Shown here: positions 1 through 8,074 of the stretch, one piece after another
Numbering within the stretch: the first letter of the stretch is position 1
Layout of the letters: each line of letters starts with the position of its first letter
Assembly (NCBI GenBank): GCA_029339505.1
Contig: JAQISU010000003.1
Coordinates: 20,591,001 to 20,655,000, forward strand
Direction: 5' to 3'
From: Unio delphinus
Lineage: Eukaryota; Mollusca; Bivalvia; Unionida; Unionidae
Length of the DNA stretch: 64,000 nucleotides
Notes under the pieces: model-generated
Told to the model about the DNA's origin: nothing
Seen by the model: the letters and a program-made list of their open reading frames with translations, nothing else
Databases searched by the model: none
Translations under genes and position numbers: made by a program

Positions 1-3000
1 AGGATAAATTTGAACCAATCCTCAAGAATAAAAAAGCTGTCATTGTGAGTAGAGATTCCAAACCAGGGATTCTAACCGGCATTGATAAACCATACTACGA
101 AAGATCTTATCCCGTAACAGCAATGGTTTATGGGATATATCCGTTAAATGATAAACCCGATATCGCAAAACTAGCTCCTATGAAATATTCGTCAGGGCTT
201 AATTGTGTAGCAGAACGAATAATAGAACACTTCACAAATGCATCCCGAGGAAATAAACTAACTGATCTGCGACGTAGGAAAATAACCGAGTGGGAACTGA
301 CAGTGAAACAGCATGGTGCAAAGATTTCTGATATAGCTAAATTAGAAACATCATTACGATTCCCAATAACAGTTATGACGATAACGGGAGAGGTTTTATA
401 CGAACCGAAATATAACAAAAATGGAGCCCCAATACAGATTATTGATCATAACAAACACGCGTGGACACCTGCGGTAACAATATTTCCACGAGAACGAACC
501 GTGAAATATATCCCTAAGGAGTTCGTCGGGGATGTTTTCTATGAAGAGAAATTATTCGATGCTATTCATGCGTTGTGTAAGGATGATCCTGTGTCAGTGT
601 GGTTACTTAGAAGTGATGAAGAATTCGATCAATTTGTAAAACCAAATGGTGAATTATATCGCGTTGAAGAATTAGATAACAGAATGAGAAAAATCGCTAG
701 TGATTTTTCACCGGAGAATTCCCATGAAAAACTACTCACGGATAGTTTTACTATTCCATCAGTGGTAGCTCACTTCGCAAGAGAAAAAAACTCATGGCGT
801 CCAACACGAAATGATTTTCTCGAGGATGTTAAATTGAGTTGCGTCGAATTTGGTCATGGAGGACTGTGGAATACAAAATACCATCGTGACGGTATGATTT
901 CAATTGATATATCCGCGTGTTATCCCGGAAGTTTTCTCGGATATGGGGAATGCGCTGAGTACTTCAAACGATTTGGACACCCCACGCATGAAATGACTCG
1001 TGTTGCGATTAATGGACCATTGCCTGATTTTGATTTAACCGGATTCGCTCGTTTGATATCATTTGAATTATCTACAGGGTTACATCTGTGTAGTTATGTT
1101 TGGCTCGGTAGACACCTATCTGAAAAGGCCTGGATGCCAATAGTGCTATTGAGATATATGATTGATTGTGGTATGCTAATATCGTTGATTGTTTCCGAGG
1201 CTATTATATGCTATCGAGCTCAGAAAGAAGTTTGGCTACCACAACCCGATCTAGATAGAATAATCAACGAACTACGAAAACAGTTTCCAGATTTCAGTGA
1301 AGAAGAAATCATAAATTGGTCTAAGAAGTTATTTGAAATTAAAAAAGAACAAGCAAAAGATCTCGGAAGAAGAATAATCGGTAAATTTACCCAGGGTGGA
1401 CGATACGATAACGCAAAATATTCTTCGCGGTTGATCATAGATGTCGCTGAATACGATTTTATTGTAGTGGATTTAATGAAACAGGGAAAACTTGTATCCC
1501 GTAAGGATGCTTTTCTATCCAATGGTGAGAAATTAGGTACGGTTGTTACCTACTGTGATGGATATAATTCCCAGTACACACATTTGAGAAGTTCAATGCT
1601 AGCCTATGCTTGCATTAATCTATTTTCGATGATAAATAGATTTCCTAATACCGCGGTTAGAGTAGCCACTGATTCGATGTATATACACAATAAGTACAAA
1701 TCAGCTGTAGCGGCATTCACAGATCCGGAGGAAGCGTGGGGGCGTTGGCGATTTAAAAAGGAGATGCTACATGAGTATTGTGAATCCGCAGACGTTGCCA
1801 TGGATGATAAATATCTTTGTTGTAACCGTATTGAAATTCAATCAGAATTTTCTAATGCACCACCGGTATCTGATCCAATATGTAGATACAAGACAGTTTA
1901 TTTAAACGGTTGTGGTGGGTCAGGAAAGACAACTCGTGCAATTGAATTATTTCGTGGTGGTGGAAATACTTGTATTTCTACTAACATGATTGTGCTAACA
2001 CCGACTCACAGACTCGCCAGAGAGATGATACAGCGAGGGGTAAATGCTTGCACTTATCACAGCTTCTTTCGATGGAAGGGTGACAAATGGACTCCTGATC
2101 GAATGGGTGATAAATTCATTCCTGAAATCATAATCTGGGATGAAATATGCACAGTGTCATTAGATGTATTAAAAACATTTCTTGAGTGGTTGTTAACCAA
2201 AAACACAAAAGTCGTCATGTGCGGGGATCAAGGCCAACCACCACCATTTGTCGGTGCATCTCCACATGAATGGCTAAAGGGTTTTGTAGACTACTATGAA
2301 GAAATCACCACTGATTATAGATCACTTGATGAACGATTACGCGAGTTCAAAGCGCTAATTAGATTACAACCGGATAGAATCCAATGCGAAATAGCGCGTG
2401 AAGTGATTTCAGAAACTCCAATGAATGATTTCTGGGAAACATGGAGACCAAATGATTTGATAATTGCAAGTAGAAAAATAGTCAGGGACACACTTCAGAT
2501 GAAGTTATTTGAATTACATAAAGAAAAATTTGCAACGCTTCCAGTACCCCTTTGTTATAGGCCTTCGGATACACGAAAACAGAATATCGAAGTTGATATT
2601 CCAGGACAGAATGAAAAACAAATTCTGGTATTAAATGATATTGTGCTGGTTGATATCAACGTCGTTGAAGATGCATTGCGTGCTAATAAATCCCCGTGGA
2701 CGCTAGGATACGCAGCGACGATACATTCTTCACAGGGATTGACTATATCGGATACAATTGTTTGGATGGTAGATAATCGCATCGAATGGTCAAATTTAGT
2801 CTATCTCGCAGTATCCAGAGTACGAAAAATAAATCAACTTCGGAGAGTTGTCCTCGATGATGAAATCATTGGTGATGATAATGACACAACAATGGATGAT
2901 ATTGATGTTAGCATCATTAATAAAAAACTCTCCGGTTACAAGCAACAGGACAAAAAAAAACAACGAGAATTTGATATTGATGCTGAACTAATAATCACTT

Positions 3001-3176
3001 TGAAGAAACAACAGAATAATCACTGCGCGAGTTGCAATTGTATAATGCGTTGGCAGTATTCGGATAAGGATCCTCGCCAATTCACCGTAGACAGAAAAAA
3101 TAACAATCTCGGTCATGTCAGAAATAATGTGATGTTGACTTGTCTTGAGTGTAATAGACGCAACGGTGCTAGTTAA
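1..3176 (+). CDS. DNA polymerase B - SF1 helicase - HNH nuclease fusion protein (5' partial)
   Basis: The frame is open from base 3, so the protein begins left of the window; the GTG at 45 is not a convincing start. Numbering from base 45 gives 1043 residues. The polymerase part shows motif A DISACYPG (288-295), a KFTQGG segment near 450, a motif B-like stretch with YTHLRSS near 510, and a motif C of form ATDS (541-544) that keeps the second Asp (D543) but has Ala for the first. The helicase part has Walker A GCGGSGKTT (622-630, K628), Walker B IIIWDE (D699, E700), motif III-like CGDQGQPPP (726-734), and late motifs ATIHSSQGLT (about 891-900) and LAVSR (R925). The C-terminus is an HNH nuclease with zinc pairs C994/C997 and C1033/C1036, VDR at 1015-1017, and N and H residues around 1024-1040. 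Its role would be replication of the element. Canonical Maverick polymerases lack the helicase and HNH parts as far as I know. The exonuclease domain is not evident and may lie upstream. Confidence 0.88.
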   Translation, partial: DKFEPILKNKKAVIVSRDSKPGILTGIDKPYYERSYPVTAMVYGIYPLNDKPDIAKLAPMKYSSGLNCVAERIIEHFTNASRGNKLTDLRRRKITEWELTVKQHGAKISDIAKLETSLRFPITVMTITGEVLYEPKYNKNGAPIQIIDHNKHAWTPAVTIFPRERTVKYIPKEFVGDVFYEEKLFDAIHALCKDDPVSVWLLRSDEEFDQFVKPNGELYRVEELDNRMRKIASDFSPENSHEKLLTDSFTIPSVVAHFAREKNSWRPTRNDFLEDVKLSCVEFGHGGLWNTKYHRDGMISIDISACYPGSFLGYGECAEYFKRFGHPTHEMTRVAINGPLPDFDLTGFARLISFELSTGLHLCSYVWLGRHLSEKAWMPIVLLRYMIDCGMLISLIVSEAIICYRAQKEVWLPQPDLDRIINELRKQFPDFSEEEIINWSKKLFEIKKEQAKDLGRRIIGKFTQGGRYDNAKYSSRLIIDVAEYDFIVVDLMKQGKLVSRKDAFLSNGEKLGTVVTYCDGYNSQYTHLRSSMLAYACINLFSMINRFPNTAVRVATDSMYIHNKYKSAVAAFTDPEEAWGRWRFKKEMLHEYCESADVAMDDKYLCCNRIEIQSEFSNAPPVSDPICRYKTVYLNGCGGSGKTTRAIELFRGGGNTCISTNMIVLTPTHRLAREMIQRGVNACTYHSFFRWKGDKWTPDRMGDKFIPEIIIWDEICTVSLDVLKTFLEWLLTKNTKVVMCGDQGQPPPFVGASPHEWLKGFVDYYEEITTDYRSLDERLREFKALIRLQPDRIQCEIAREVISETPMNDFWETWRPNDLIIASRKIVRDTLQMKLFELHKEKFATLPVPLCYRPSDTRKQNIEVDIPGQNEKQILVLNDIVLVDINVVEDALRANKSPWTLGYAATIHSSQGLTISDTIVWMVDNRIEWSNLVYLAVSRVRKINQLRRVVLDDEIIGDDNDTTMDDIDVSIINKKLSGYKQQDKKKQREFDIDAELIITLKKQQNNHCASCNCIMRWQYSDKDPRQFTVDRKNNNLGHVRNNVMLTCLECNRRNGAS

Positions 3177-4131
3177 GACCATGCGGTGGCAATTGAGTAT
3201 CCTCGGGAATCACTTGTAGTTGTTGTCGAGTAAATCCTCGCTGAGGAGCAGTTGAATCCAGTTTATAGATTGCTGGTCTACCAGTTGATCGTGTTATACT
3301 AGATATCTTATGCGTAGTGACGCTCCAAATAGGATCAGTAGCCCTTTTTCTACCCCCTTCAAGCTCTCCTGGTTCGTATAAGTACCTCACAATGACACTA
3401 CTACCAAGAATTGGTTGGGAAACGCTAGCGTTTCTAGGGAAATCTTTTTGTGGTTGTACGGGTATTGACTTCTTTTTAATCGCGTTGATAGGTTTCATGT
3501 TGATTGTTCTAGTAATCTCGTTATTCAGTGCAGTAATCACAGATGGTAATCTTTTAACCCATTCACTGGATCGCTTTTCTTGAATGAATTCTTTTGCGTA
3601 TTGATATCCAAATAACCGCTCAGCAATCGTCCGATTAAATCGTTCTACAATGGCCTGATCGCGATGTAGCGCAGTATGCCCTCGTCGTATGGTGACATTA
3701 TGATGTTTCATTGTAGATAACACTGCACCCTGAAATTCCTTGCCAGGATCAACTTGTAACAGATTTGGCCAGTGCAGAGGACCTCGTCGATAAATCCTTT
3801 CAAATGCAGAAGCGACTTCAGTGGCCGATTTTGTTTTCAGCGGTTCTGCTTCTTTGTATCGACTCGCAACATCAACTACGGTTAACGCATATTTGTAACC
3901 ACGATCATGTGGCAGAAATAATATATCAGCCTGATGAACTTCATTAGGAGCGGTCACATCAAAATGCGAGAATTGAATTTGTTTAGGCGGTGGTAGATAA
4001 ATTTGCCATAGTGCCTGTTTGGATAACCAATTAGCCGCAGTGGTTTTTTTCACTTTTGCAGCTCTAGCGAGTTTATTGATTGCAGCGTTACCCCTCCAGT
4101 ATCCCCTCGGAGAATAATAAATTGATTCCAT
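3169..4131 (-). CDS. Retroviral-type (rve) integrase of Maverick-like element
   Basis: This is the DNA strand-transfer enzyme that inserts the element into the host chromosome. I chose the ATG at 4131, giving 320 residues; a GTG at 4149 would add six residues but overlaps the upstream gene. The N-terminal part (YYSPRGYWRGN, then a helix and a WLSKQ segment) matches the N-terminal module usual in Maverick integrases. The catalytic triad is D69 (HQADIL), D128 (QVDPGKEF) and E163 (IVERFNRT), with 34 residues between the last two. The C-terminal part (about 220-310) is basic and carries YEPGELEGG and DPIWS, like the small beta-barrel end of gypsy-type integrases. Its TAG stop overlaps the 3' end of the polymerase gene, which converges on it. 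No stop codons or shifts interrupt it. Confidence 0.92.
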   Translation of the reverse strand: MESIYYSPRGYWRGNAAINKLARAAKVKKTTAANWLSKQALWQIYLPPPKQIQFSHFDVTAPNEVHQADILFLPHDRGYKYALTVVDVASRYKEAEPLKTKSATEVASAFERIYRRGPLHWPNLLQVDPGKEFQGAVLSTMKHHNVTIRRGHTALHRDQAIVERFNRTIAERLFGYQYAKEFIQEKRSSEWVKRLPSVITALNNEITRTINMKPINAIKKKSIPVQPQKDFPRNASVSQPILGSSVIVRYLYEPGELEGGRKRATDPIWSVTTHKISSITRSTGRPAIYKLDSTAPQRGFTRQQLQVIPEDTQLPPHGLN

Positions 4132-4135
4132 ATTA

Positions 4136-4507
4136 TTAATTACCGGCACCTAACATCAATTTACTTTTCATAGCCGATTTTATTAAAAATGAAGCCAATT
4201 TTTCTTTGAAGGATTTATCAGGAATAGCATTTAACGCATGAATTAATTTCACATCTGCTAGATGCCTGTGTTGCAGATTGCTGCTTTTATAAGCAACATC
4301 ATGAAGGTGACAGGCCTTATCAATGGCGTTTATTGGTTCTTCACCGGGGTTGGGTTGATTTTGATTATTGAGTCTGATATCAAGTCTGGTTCCCGGTCCA
4401 CAGTAGCTATATCCTGGGAGGTGCTTTTCTCCGGGGTACTTTGCCCATGGGGTTCCAGGGAGTTTTGCTAATTTGGCTGCGATATCACCTCCTCGTTTTT
4501 TTTTAAA
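4136..4507 (-). CDS. Phospholipase A2-like domain (parvovirus VP1-type), no own ATG
   Basis: Read on the minus strand this frame is open from 4507 to a TAA at 4138-4136 and has no ATG before its last residues. It contains the calcium-loop motif YCGPGT (about 4389-4407) preceded by LPGY, and about 30 residues later the catalytic His-Asp pair in LHDVAY (about 4295-4311). These are the signature parts of the compact PLA2-like domain known from parvovirus VP1 and from some adenovirus-like and Maverick-like elements, where it helps particles leave the endosome. A basic, Gly/Ala/Lys-rich stretch precedes the domain. With no start codon, it is probably reached by a -1 shift from the zinc-ribbon frame at 4495-4507; a simple indel in the A run is the alternative. 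The stop is followed after 4 bases by the integrase ATG. Confidence 0.75.
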   Translation of the reverse strand, partial: FKKKRGGDIAAKLAKLPGTPWAKYPGEKHLPGYSYCGPGTRLDIRLNNQNQPNPGEEPINAIDKACHLHDVAYKSSNLQHRHLADVKLIHALNAIPDKSFKEKLASFLIKSAMKSKLMLGAGN

Positions 4508-4653
4508 TCAGATTTCATAGACACAAATCTAAATTTCTTTGTACCACATTGCACGCATTTACCAGAAAGCGCTGATCGGTTATTTTTAGTTGTAATCGTC
4601 GTCACATCATCTGTGCCAGTACGCGTTTTACACTTCACACAATATAGATCCAT
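4468..4653 (-). CDS. Small zinc-ribbon protein (DUF5679-like)
   Basis: A 61-residue protein with two Cys pairs, YCVKCK at residues 4-9 and GKCVQCGTKKF around 31-41, spaced as in the short zinc-ribbon proteins (DUF5679 type) common in large and mid-size eukaryotic DNA viruses. Their biochemical role is not known. The ATG at 4653 lies 5 bases from the ATG of the divergent packaging ATPase. The zero frame ends at a TAG at 4470-4468, after a run of A residues that contains in-frame slippery heptamers; a -1 shift there would continue into the PLA2-like frame. The product may therefore be a stand-alone zinc ribbon, the N-terminal part of a longer fusion, or both. Confidence 0.75.
   Translation of the reverse strand: MDLYCVKCKTRTGTDDVTTITTKNNRSALSGKCVQCGTKKFRFVSMKSDLKKNEEVISQPN
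4495..4507 (-). promoter_or_regulatory. Candidate -1 ribosomal frameshift site
   Basis: On the minus strand, read in the zinc-ribbon frame, the bases are T TTA AAA AAA AAC. This contains two in-frame canonical slippery heptamers, T TTA AAA and A AAA AAC, overlapping through A AAA AAA. A -1 shift enters exactly the frame that stays open through the PLA2-like domain. I did not establish a downstream pseudoknot, but GC-rich segments follow within about 40-70 bases (GGAACCCCATGGG, CCCCGG). A homopolymer indel mutation or assembly error is the main alternative. Confidence 0.55.
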
Positions 4654-4658
4654 AATTT

Positions 4659-5330
4659 ATGTATAGAAATATGGATATAATTGATTTTTCAGCGACGAAA
4701 ACAAGAGAACCAATTAAGCATCATGCAGCGCTACCAAACTCTATCCGGATGATTATAATCGGGCCATCTGGATCCGGTAAAACGCAATTGTTGCTCAATT
4801 TAATAATGAGATGGATGAAGTGGGATAAGTTGTATTTAATTGCCCCTAGCGTAGATGATCAACGATGTTATGAAGTGCTAAAAGATTTTAACGACAGCGC
4901 GGTAGAAAAATCCGGAGAGGGTATTATTGAGTTTATAACCGATATCGATGAAGCACCGAGCATTGATGATATTGATGGAGATATTAACAATTTAGTCGTA
5001 TACGACGATATAATGTTAGATAAACAAAAAAATCCTGCTAGGATCTTTTCCAGAGGCAGGCATAAAAACACTGACGTGATATATGTCACTCAACGCTACA
5101 CTCAGGTTCCAAAAGTCATCAGAGATAACTGTAATTTATTGTCTGTATTCAACGGAGTTGATACTCATACGCTACGAAATATTTGGCAGACATGGTGTTC
5201 TGATATGGACTTCAATCAATTTCGAGATTTCTTTAGTTATGCTCAGTCGACTCCGCACGGATTCGCAACAATAAATCTACATGATCCTCGGACACGATAT
5301 CGTATCGGACTGGATCAAATATTCGGTTAA
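4659..5330 (+). CDS. A32/FtsK-like DNA-packaging ATPase
   Basis: This 223-residue protein pumps DNA into the capsid in this group of viruses. Walker A is GPSGSGKT (35-42, K41) after a hydrophobic strand. Walker B is NLVVYDD (111-117) with two acidic residues. A sensor-like segment, VIYVTQR, follows at about 140-146, with a Gln in the position usual for A32-type ATPases. The length matches the short ATPases of Mavericks and polinton-like viruses. A second in-frame ATG four codons downstream (4671) is an alternative start. It is transcribed divergently from the zinc-ribbon gene with only 5 bases between start codons, so promoter elements must lie inside the opposing gene or be shared. Confidence 0.93.
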   Translation: MYRNMDIIDFSATKTREPIKHHAALPNSIRMIIIGPSGSGKTQLLLNLIMRWMKWDKLYLIAPSVDDQRCYEVLKDFNDSAVEKSGEGIIEFITDIDEAPSIDDIDGDINNLVVYDDIMLDKQKNPARIFSRGRHKNTDVIYVTQRYTQVPKVIRDNCNLLSVFNGVDTHTLRNIWQTWCSDMDFNQFRDFFSYAQSTPHGFATINLHDPRTRYRIGLDQIFG

Positions 5331-5369
5331 AATCATTTTATTATTTTTGTTAACCCAGAACTGAAAACT

Positions 5370-5601
5370 TTAGCAGCAGAGAGGGTAGATGACAACAAGT
5401 TGCGACCAAAATTAATTAAAAAATCGTTTTCATTTTTTTAGTTAAAATGATTTCATAGGGAGATTTCAATCAATTTTTTGTCTGAAAACGTTGTAGGGTT
5501 CGCCTTTTTTTGGTTAAAATAAGATTATAAGACGGCTCGTTTTAGGATTTCAATCAAATTTTGTCTAAAAACGTTGTAGGATTCACCCTCTCTGCTGCTA
5601 A
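5370..5601. repeat. Putative terminal region of the virus element: inverted arms plus direct repeats
   Basis: A perfect 17-base inverted repeat occupies 5370-5386 (TTAGCAGCAGAGAGGGT) and 5585-5601. Between the arms, a segment of about 42 bases occurs twice in direct orientation (about 5463-5504 and 5546-5587), both containing AACGTTGTAGG and a TTTCAATCAA start. This is the last sequence unlike the AT-rich host flank and most likely holds the right terminal inverted repeat. The matching left terminus is outside the window, so the exact end and the target-site duplication cannot be fixed. Confidence 0.55.
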
Positions 5602-5704
5602 TAAAGAAAGCTAAAATATTCTTCAACCATTTTTGAGTCATTAGCCTGTCTGGCCTACATCAGTTCTTATGAGACAAAGTTATATTTTAGTTTATATTGT
5701 GAAC

Positions 5705-5975
5705 ATCATTTTTTCATTGTTAACTTCACTGCCCTTGTGTTACCTTACATCGTTTTTTCATTGTTAACTTTCACTACCTTTGTGTCACCTTACATCGCTT
5801 TTTCATTGTTAACTTCACTGCCCTTGTGTTACCTTACATCGTTTTTTCATTGTTAACTTCACTGCCCTTGTGTTACCTTACATCGTTTTTTCATTGTTAA
5901 CTTTCACTACCTTTGTGTCACCTTACATCGCTTTTTCATTGTTATCTTTCACTGCCGTTGTGTTACATTTTTCAG
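5705..5975. repeat. Minisatellite, ~44-bp unit, ends in splice acceptor
   Basis: About six head-to-tail copies of a pyrimidine-rich unit containing TTTTTCATTGTTAACTT and TTGTGTTACCTTACATCG. Two sub-variants recur in the pattern 1-2-1-1-2, followed by a diverged last copy. That last copy ends in TTTTTCAG at 5975, which is the acceptor of the next exon. Confidence 0.85.
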
Positions 5976-6163
5976 TTGATAGACAGTATGGAGCAGTTAC
6001 TTGTGGTTATAGCCCAGACTTTGACTGGAGACCTTCCAGTACCCACAGCATTAGCCAAACATGGCCCTGAAAAAGCTCGTCAGTCCCGGGAATGTCGGGA
6101 AACAACCCAAATGGGACAGGCCTTGCTGGAAAGACTTGCATTGCCAATCATTGTATTAGAGCA
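5976..6163 (+). CDS. Internal exon A of an unrecognised host gene
   Basis: An open segment of 188 bases between a good acceptor (polypyrimidine tract, then CAG at 5973-5975) and a strong donor (GCA|GTAAGT at 6164). It encodes about 62 residues beginning LIDSMEQLLVV and ending in LPIIVLE. The composition is helical with heptad-like leucines, similar to one helix pair of a spectrin-type repeat. It leaves two bases (CA) for the next codon, and exon B at 12631 starts with G, so the splice makes a Gln codon and keeps the frame. I do not recognise the protein. Normal base composition and the matched phase support a real exon. Confidence 0.65.
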
Positions 6164-6173
6164 GTAAGTTATC

Positions 6174-6460
6174 AACTTTGTTGTCTCATGTGAGTTATTG
6201 TTTAGTGAGACTTTGTTATCTTGTGTTAATTTGGGTATAATGAGATTTTGTTATCTTGTGTTAATTTGGATATAATGAGATTTTGTTATCTTGTGTTAAT
6301 TTGGGTATAATGAGATTTTGTTGTCTTGTGTTAATTTGGGTATAATGAGATTTTGTTGTCTTGTGTTAATTTGGGTATAATGAGATTTTGTTGTCTCAAC
6401 TGAATTAGGGTATAATGAGACTTTTCTGTCTCATGTGAGTTAGGGTATAGATCGACTTTG
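6174..6460. repeat. Minisatellite, ~38-bp unit, starts at exon A donor
   Basis: Roughly seven copies of a unit containing GAGATTTTGTTGTCTTGTG followed by TTAATTTGGGTATAAT. The array begins within 15 bases of the exon A splice donor and decays toward 6460. Confidence 0.85.
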
Positions 6461-6927
6461 CTGTCTCATGTATTACTTTTTTGGCAGTGATGGCTGTATC
6501 AGCTTTTGCCTAGAGTTGGTGTTATAAGGAACTGTTCAGCTAGTCTGATGCAGATACATCATAACATGCACAGGCAGAAAAGTGCATTTTGGATTCCTTT
6601 TTTTGTTTCTGTGTGTGCATCCTGCTGTAGTTGATCATTATTATTTAGTGTCATTAAAGTTTTGCACATTTAGAAATTTGTTAATAATGGATTCATTATA
6701 ATATTTTATTGAACTTTTGAATCAACTTGGTGTGCACTACCAAACATTGTCTTGACAATTATTTTCAGAAATTCACTTTTTTAAAGGACAAGATTCAATA
6801 AGTGCTGATTTTAGCACCCAAAATGAAAATTTTATGAAGCAAGGTTCCTATCTCTTCCTAAAATATATATTTTTTGGGATTATTTACAGTATAGATAAAT
6901 CTGTCTGCCAAAATGAGATACATGTAT
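6461..6927. other. Intronic sequence without recognised feature
   Basis: AT-rich, no open frame with codon-like composition, no repeat structure seen. Confidence 0.5.
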
Positions 6928-7466
6928 AAATCTGCATTTTCACACATTATGCCTAATAGTCAATGATTGTATATCTAAATACTCCTTATAGTGATCATTA
7001 ATCACAAAATTGGATACATTGGAGAGAGATAGAATACATTAACTGTAAAGAATATGTCACGCGACACTTGTATTTTCTGTATGGTATGTTTTTTTTACTG
7101 AAGAGATCAAGGATATTAATTGTGATGATGATGAATGAGCATACACCAATTTCTTATTTTATATGATACGTGCCTCTAGAATAAAGTGATCTTGTTCTAG
7201 AAATAAATCTGCATTTTCACACATTATGCCTAATAGTCAATGATTGTATATCTAAATACTCCTTATAGTGATCATTAATCACAAAATTGGATACATTGGA
7301 GAGAGATAGAATACATTAACTGTAAAGAATATGTCACGCGACACTTGTATTTTCTGTATGGTATGTTTTTTTTACTGAAGAGATCAAGGATATTAATTGT
7401 GATGATGATGAATGAGCATACACCAATTTCTTATTTTATATGATACGTGCCTCTAGAATAAAGTGA
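6928..7466. repeat. Near-identical 262-bp tandem duplication
   Basis: Copy 1 is 6928-7189 and copy 2 is 7205-7466, separated by 15 bases. I found no difference between the copies by eye, including an eight-T run in each. This indicates a very recent duplication or an assembly duplication. Confidence 0.9.
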
Positions 7467-8074
7467 AGGAGAATAAAATAAAATGGTTGAATGATTATTA
7501 CAAAAGTATTTAAGTGTAAATTCCCACTCATCCCTCCATTGTTTTATGAAGATCATTACTCTCACTTAATTAATTAGAAGTCATCAGAAAAAAATTTGGG
7601 CCTCTCAAATAGTTCTTAAAAAGTACTCTTTCCTCCAATGTAAAAATAGCAAATAGAACGTATTAGTTGAAAATATTTCTTGATGTAAAAGAAACAAAAT
7701 ATTTAGGTTTGAAAGAAAATCCTAACATCCTCATGGCTCCCCCCACTTATAATTTAATGGTTGATCCCTTAAGTTAATATAAAAATGAGCCTTGAATACA
7801 AGTTGACATTGTTTAATGTTCAGTTTAATGATGAAGCATAGCATGAAGCAAATTTTCAGGTTTGAAAATATCAAAAATGCATTTCTTGTGCATTGATTGT
7901 GAATCATTCATAAGAAAAATTTATTTGGGCACACACCTTTAGACATAATATTGAATTGTGAAACATGTGGTCTTTTTTTTAAGGAGCTGCATAATTGAGG
8001 ATAATATAATTTATACTGCTTTTCAGGCTGGCAGTCAGTCTGCTAACTTATTATTTAATTTGAAATAATGCAAT
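7467..8074. other. Intronic sequence without recognised feature
   Basis: AT-rich with many short stop-bounded frames; no gene, RNA or repeat recognised. Confidence 0.5.

Larger units (their letters stand above)
1..5601. mobile_element. Maverick/Polinton-like integrated virus, right-hand part
   Basis: The combination of family B polymerase, retroviral-type integrase, A32-like packaging ATPase, zinc ribbon and PLA2-like domain is the gene set of Maverick/Polinton and adintovirus-type elements. Genes are packed tightly: convergent stop codons overlap at 3169-3176, the integrase begins 4 bases after the PLA2-like stop, and the zinc ribbon and ATPase start codons are 5 bases apart. Base composition is visibly less AT-rich than the host DNA that follows. 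The left end lies outside the window, so capsid, protease and left terminus cannot be judged. The right boundary is placed at about 5601, after an inverted-repeat arm. Every recognised frame is uninterrupted, which suggests a recent insertion. It lies upstream of host exon 5976-6163, probably in an intron. Confidence 0.85.
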
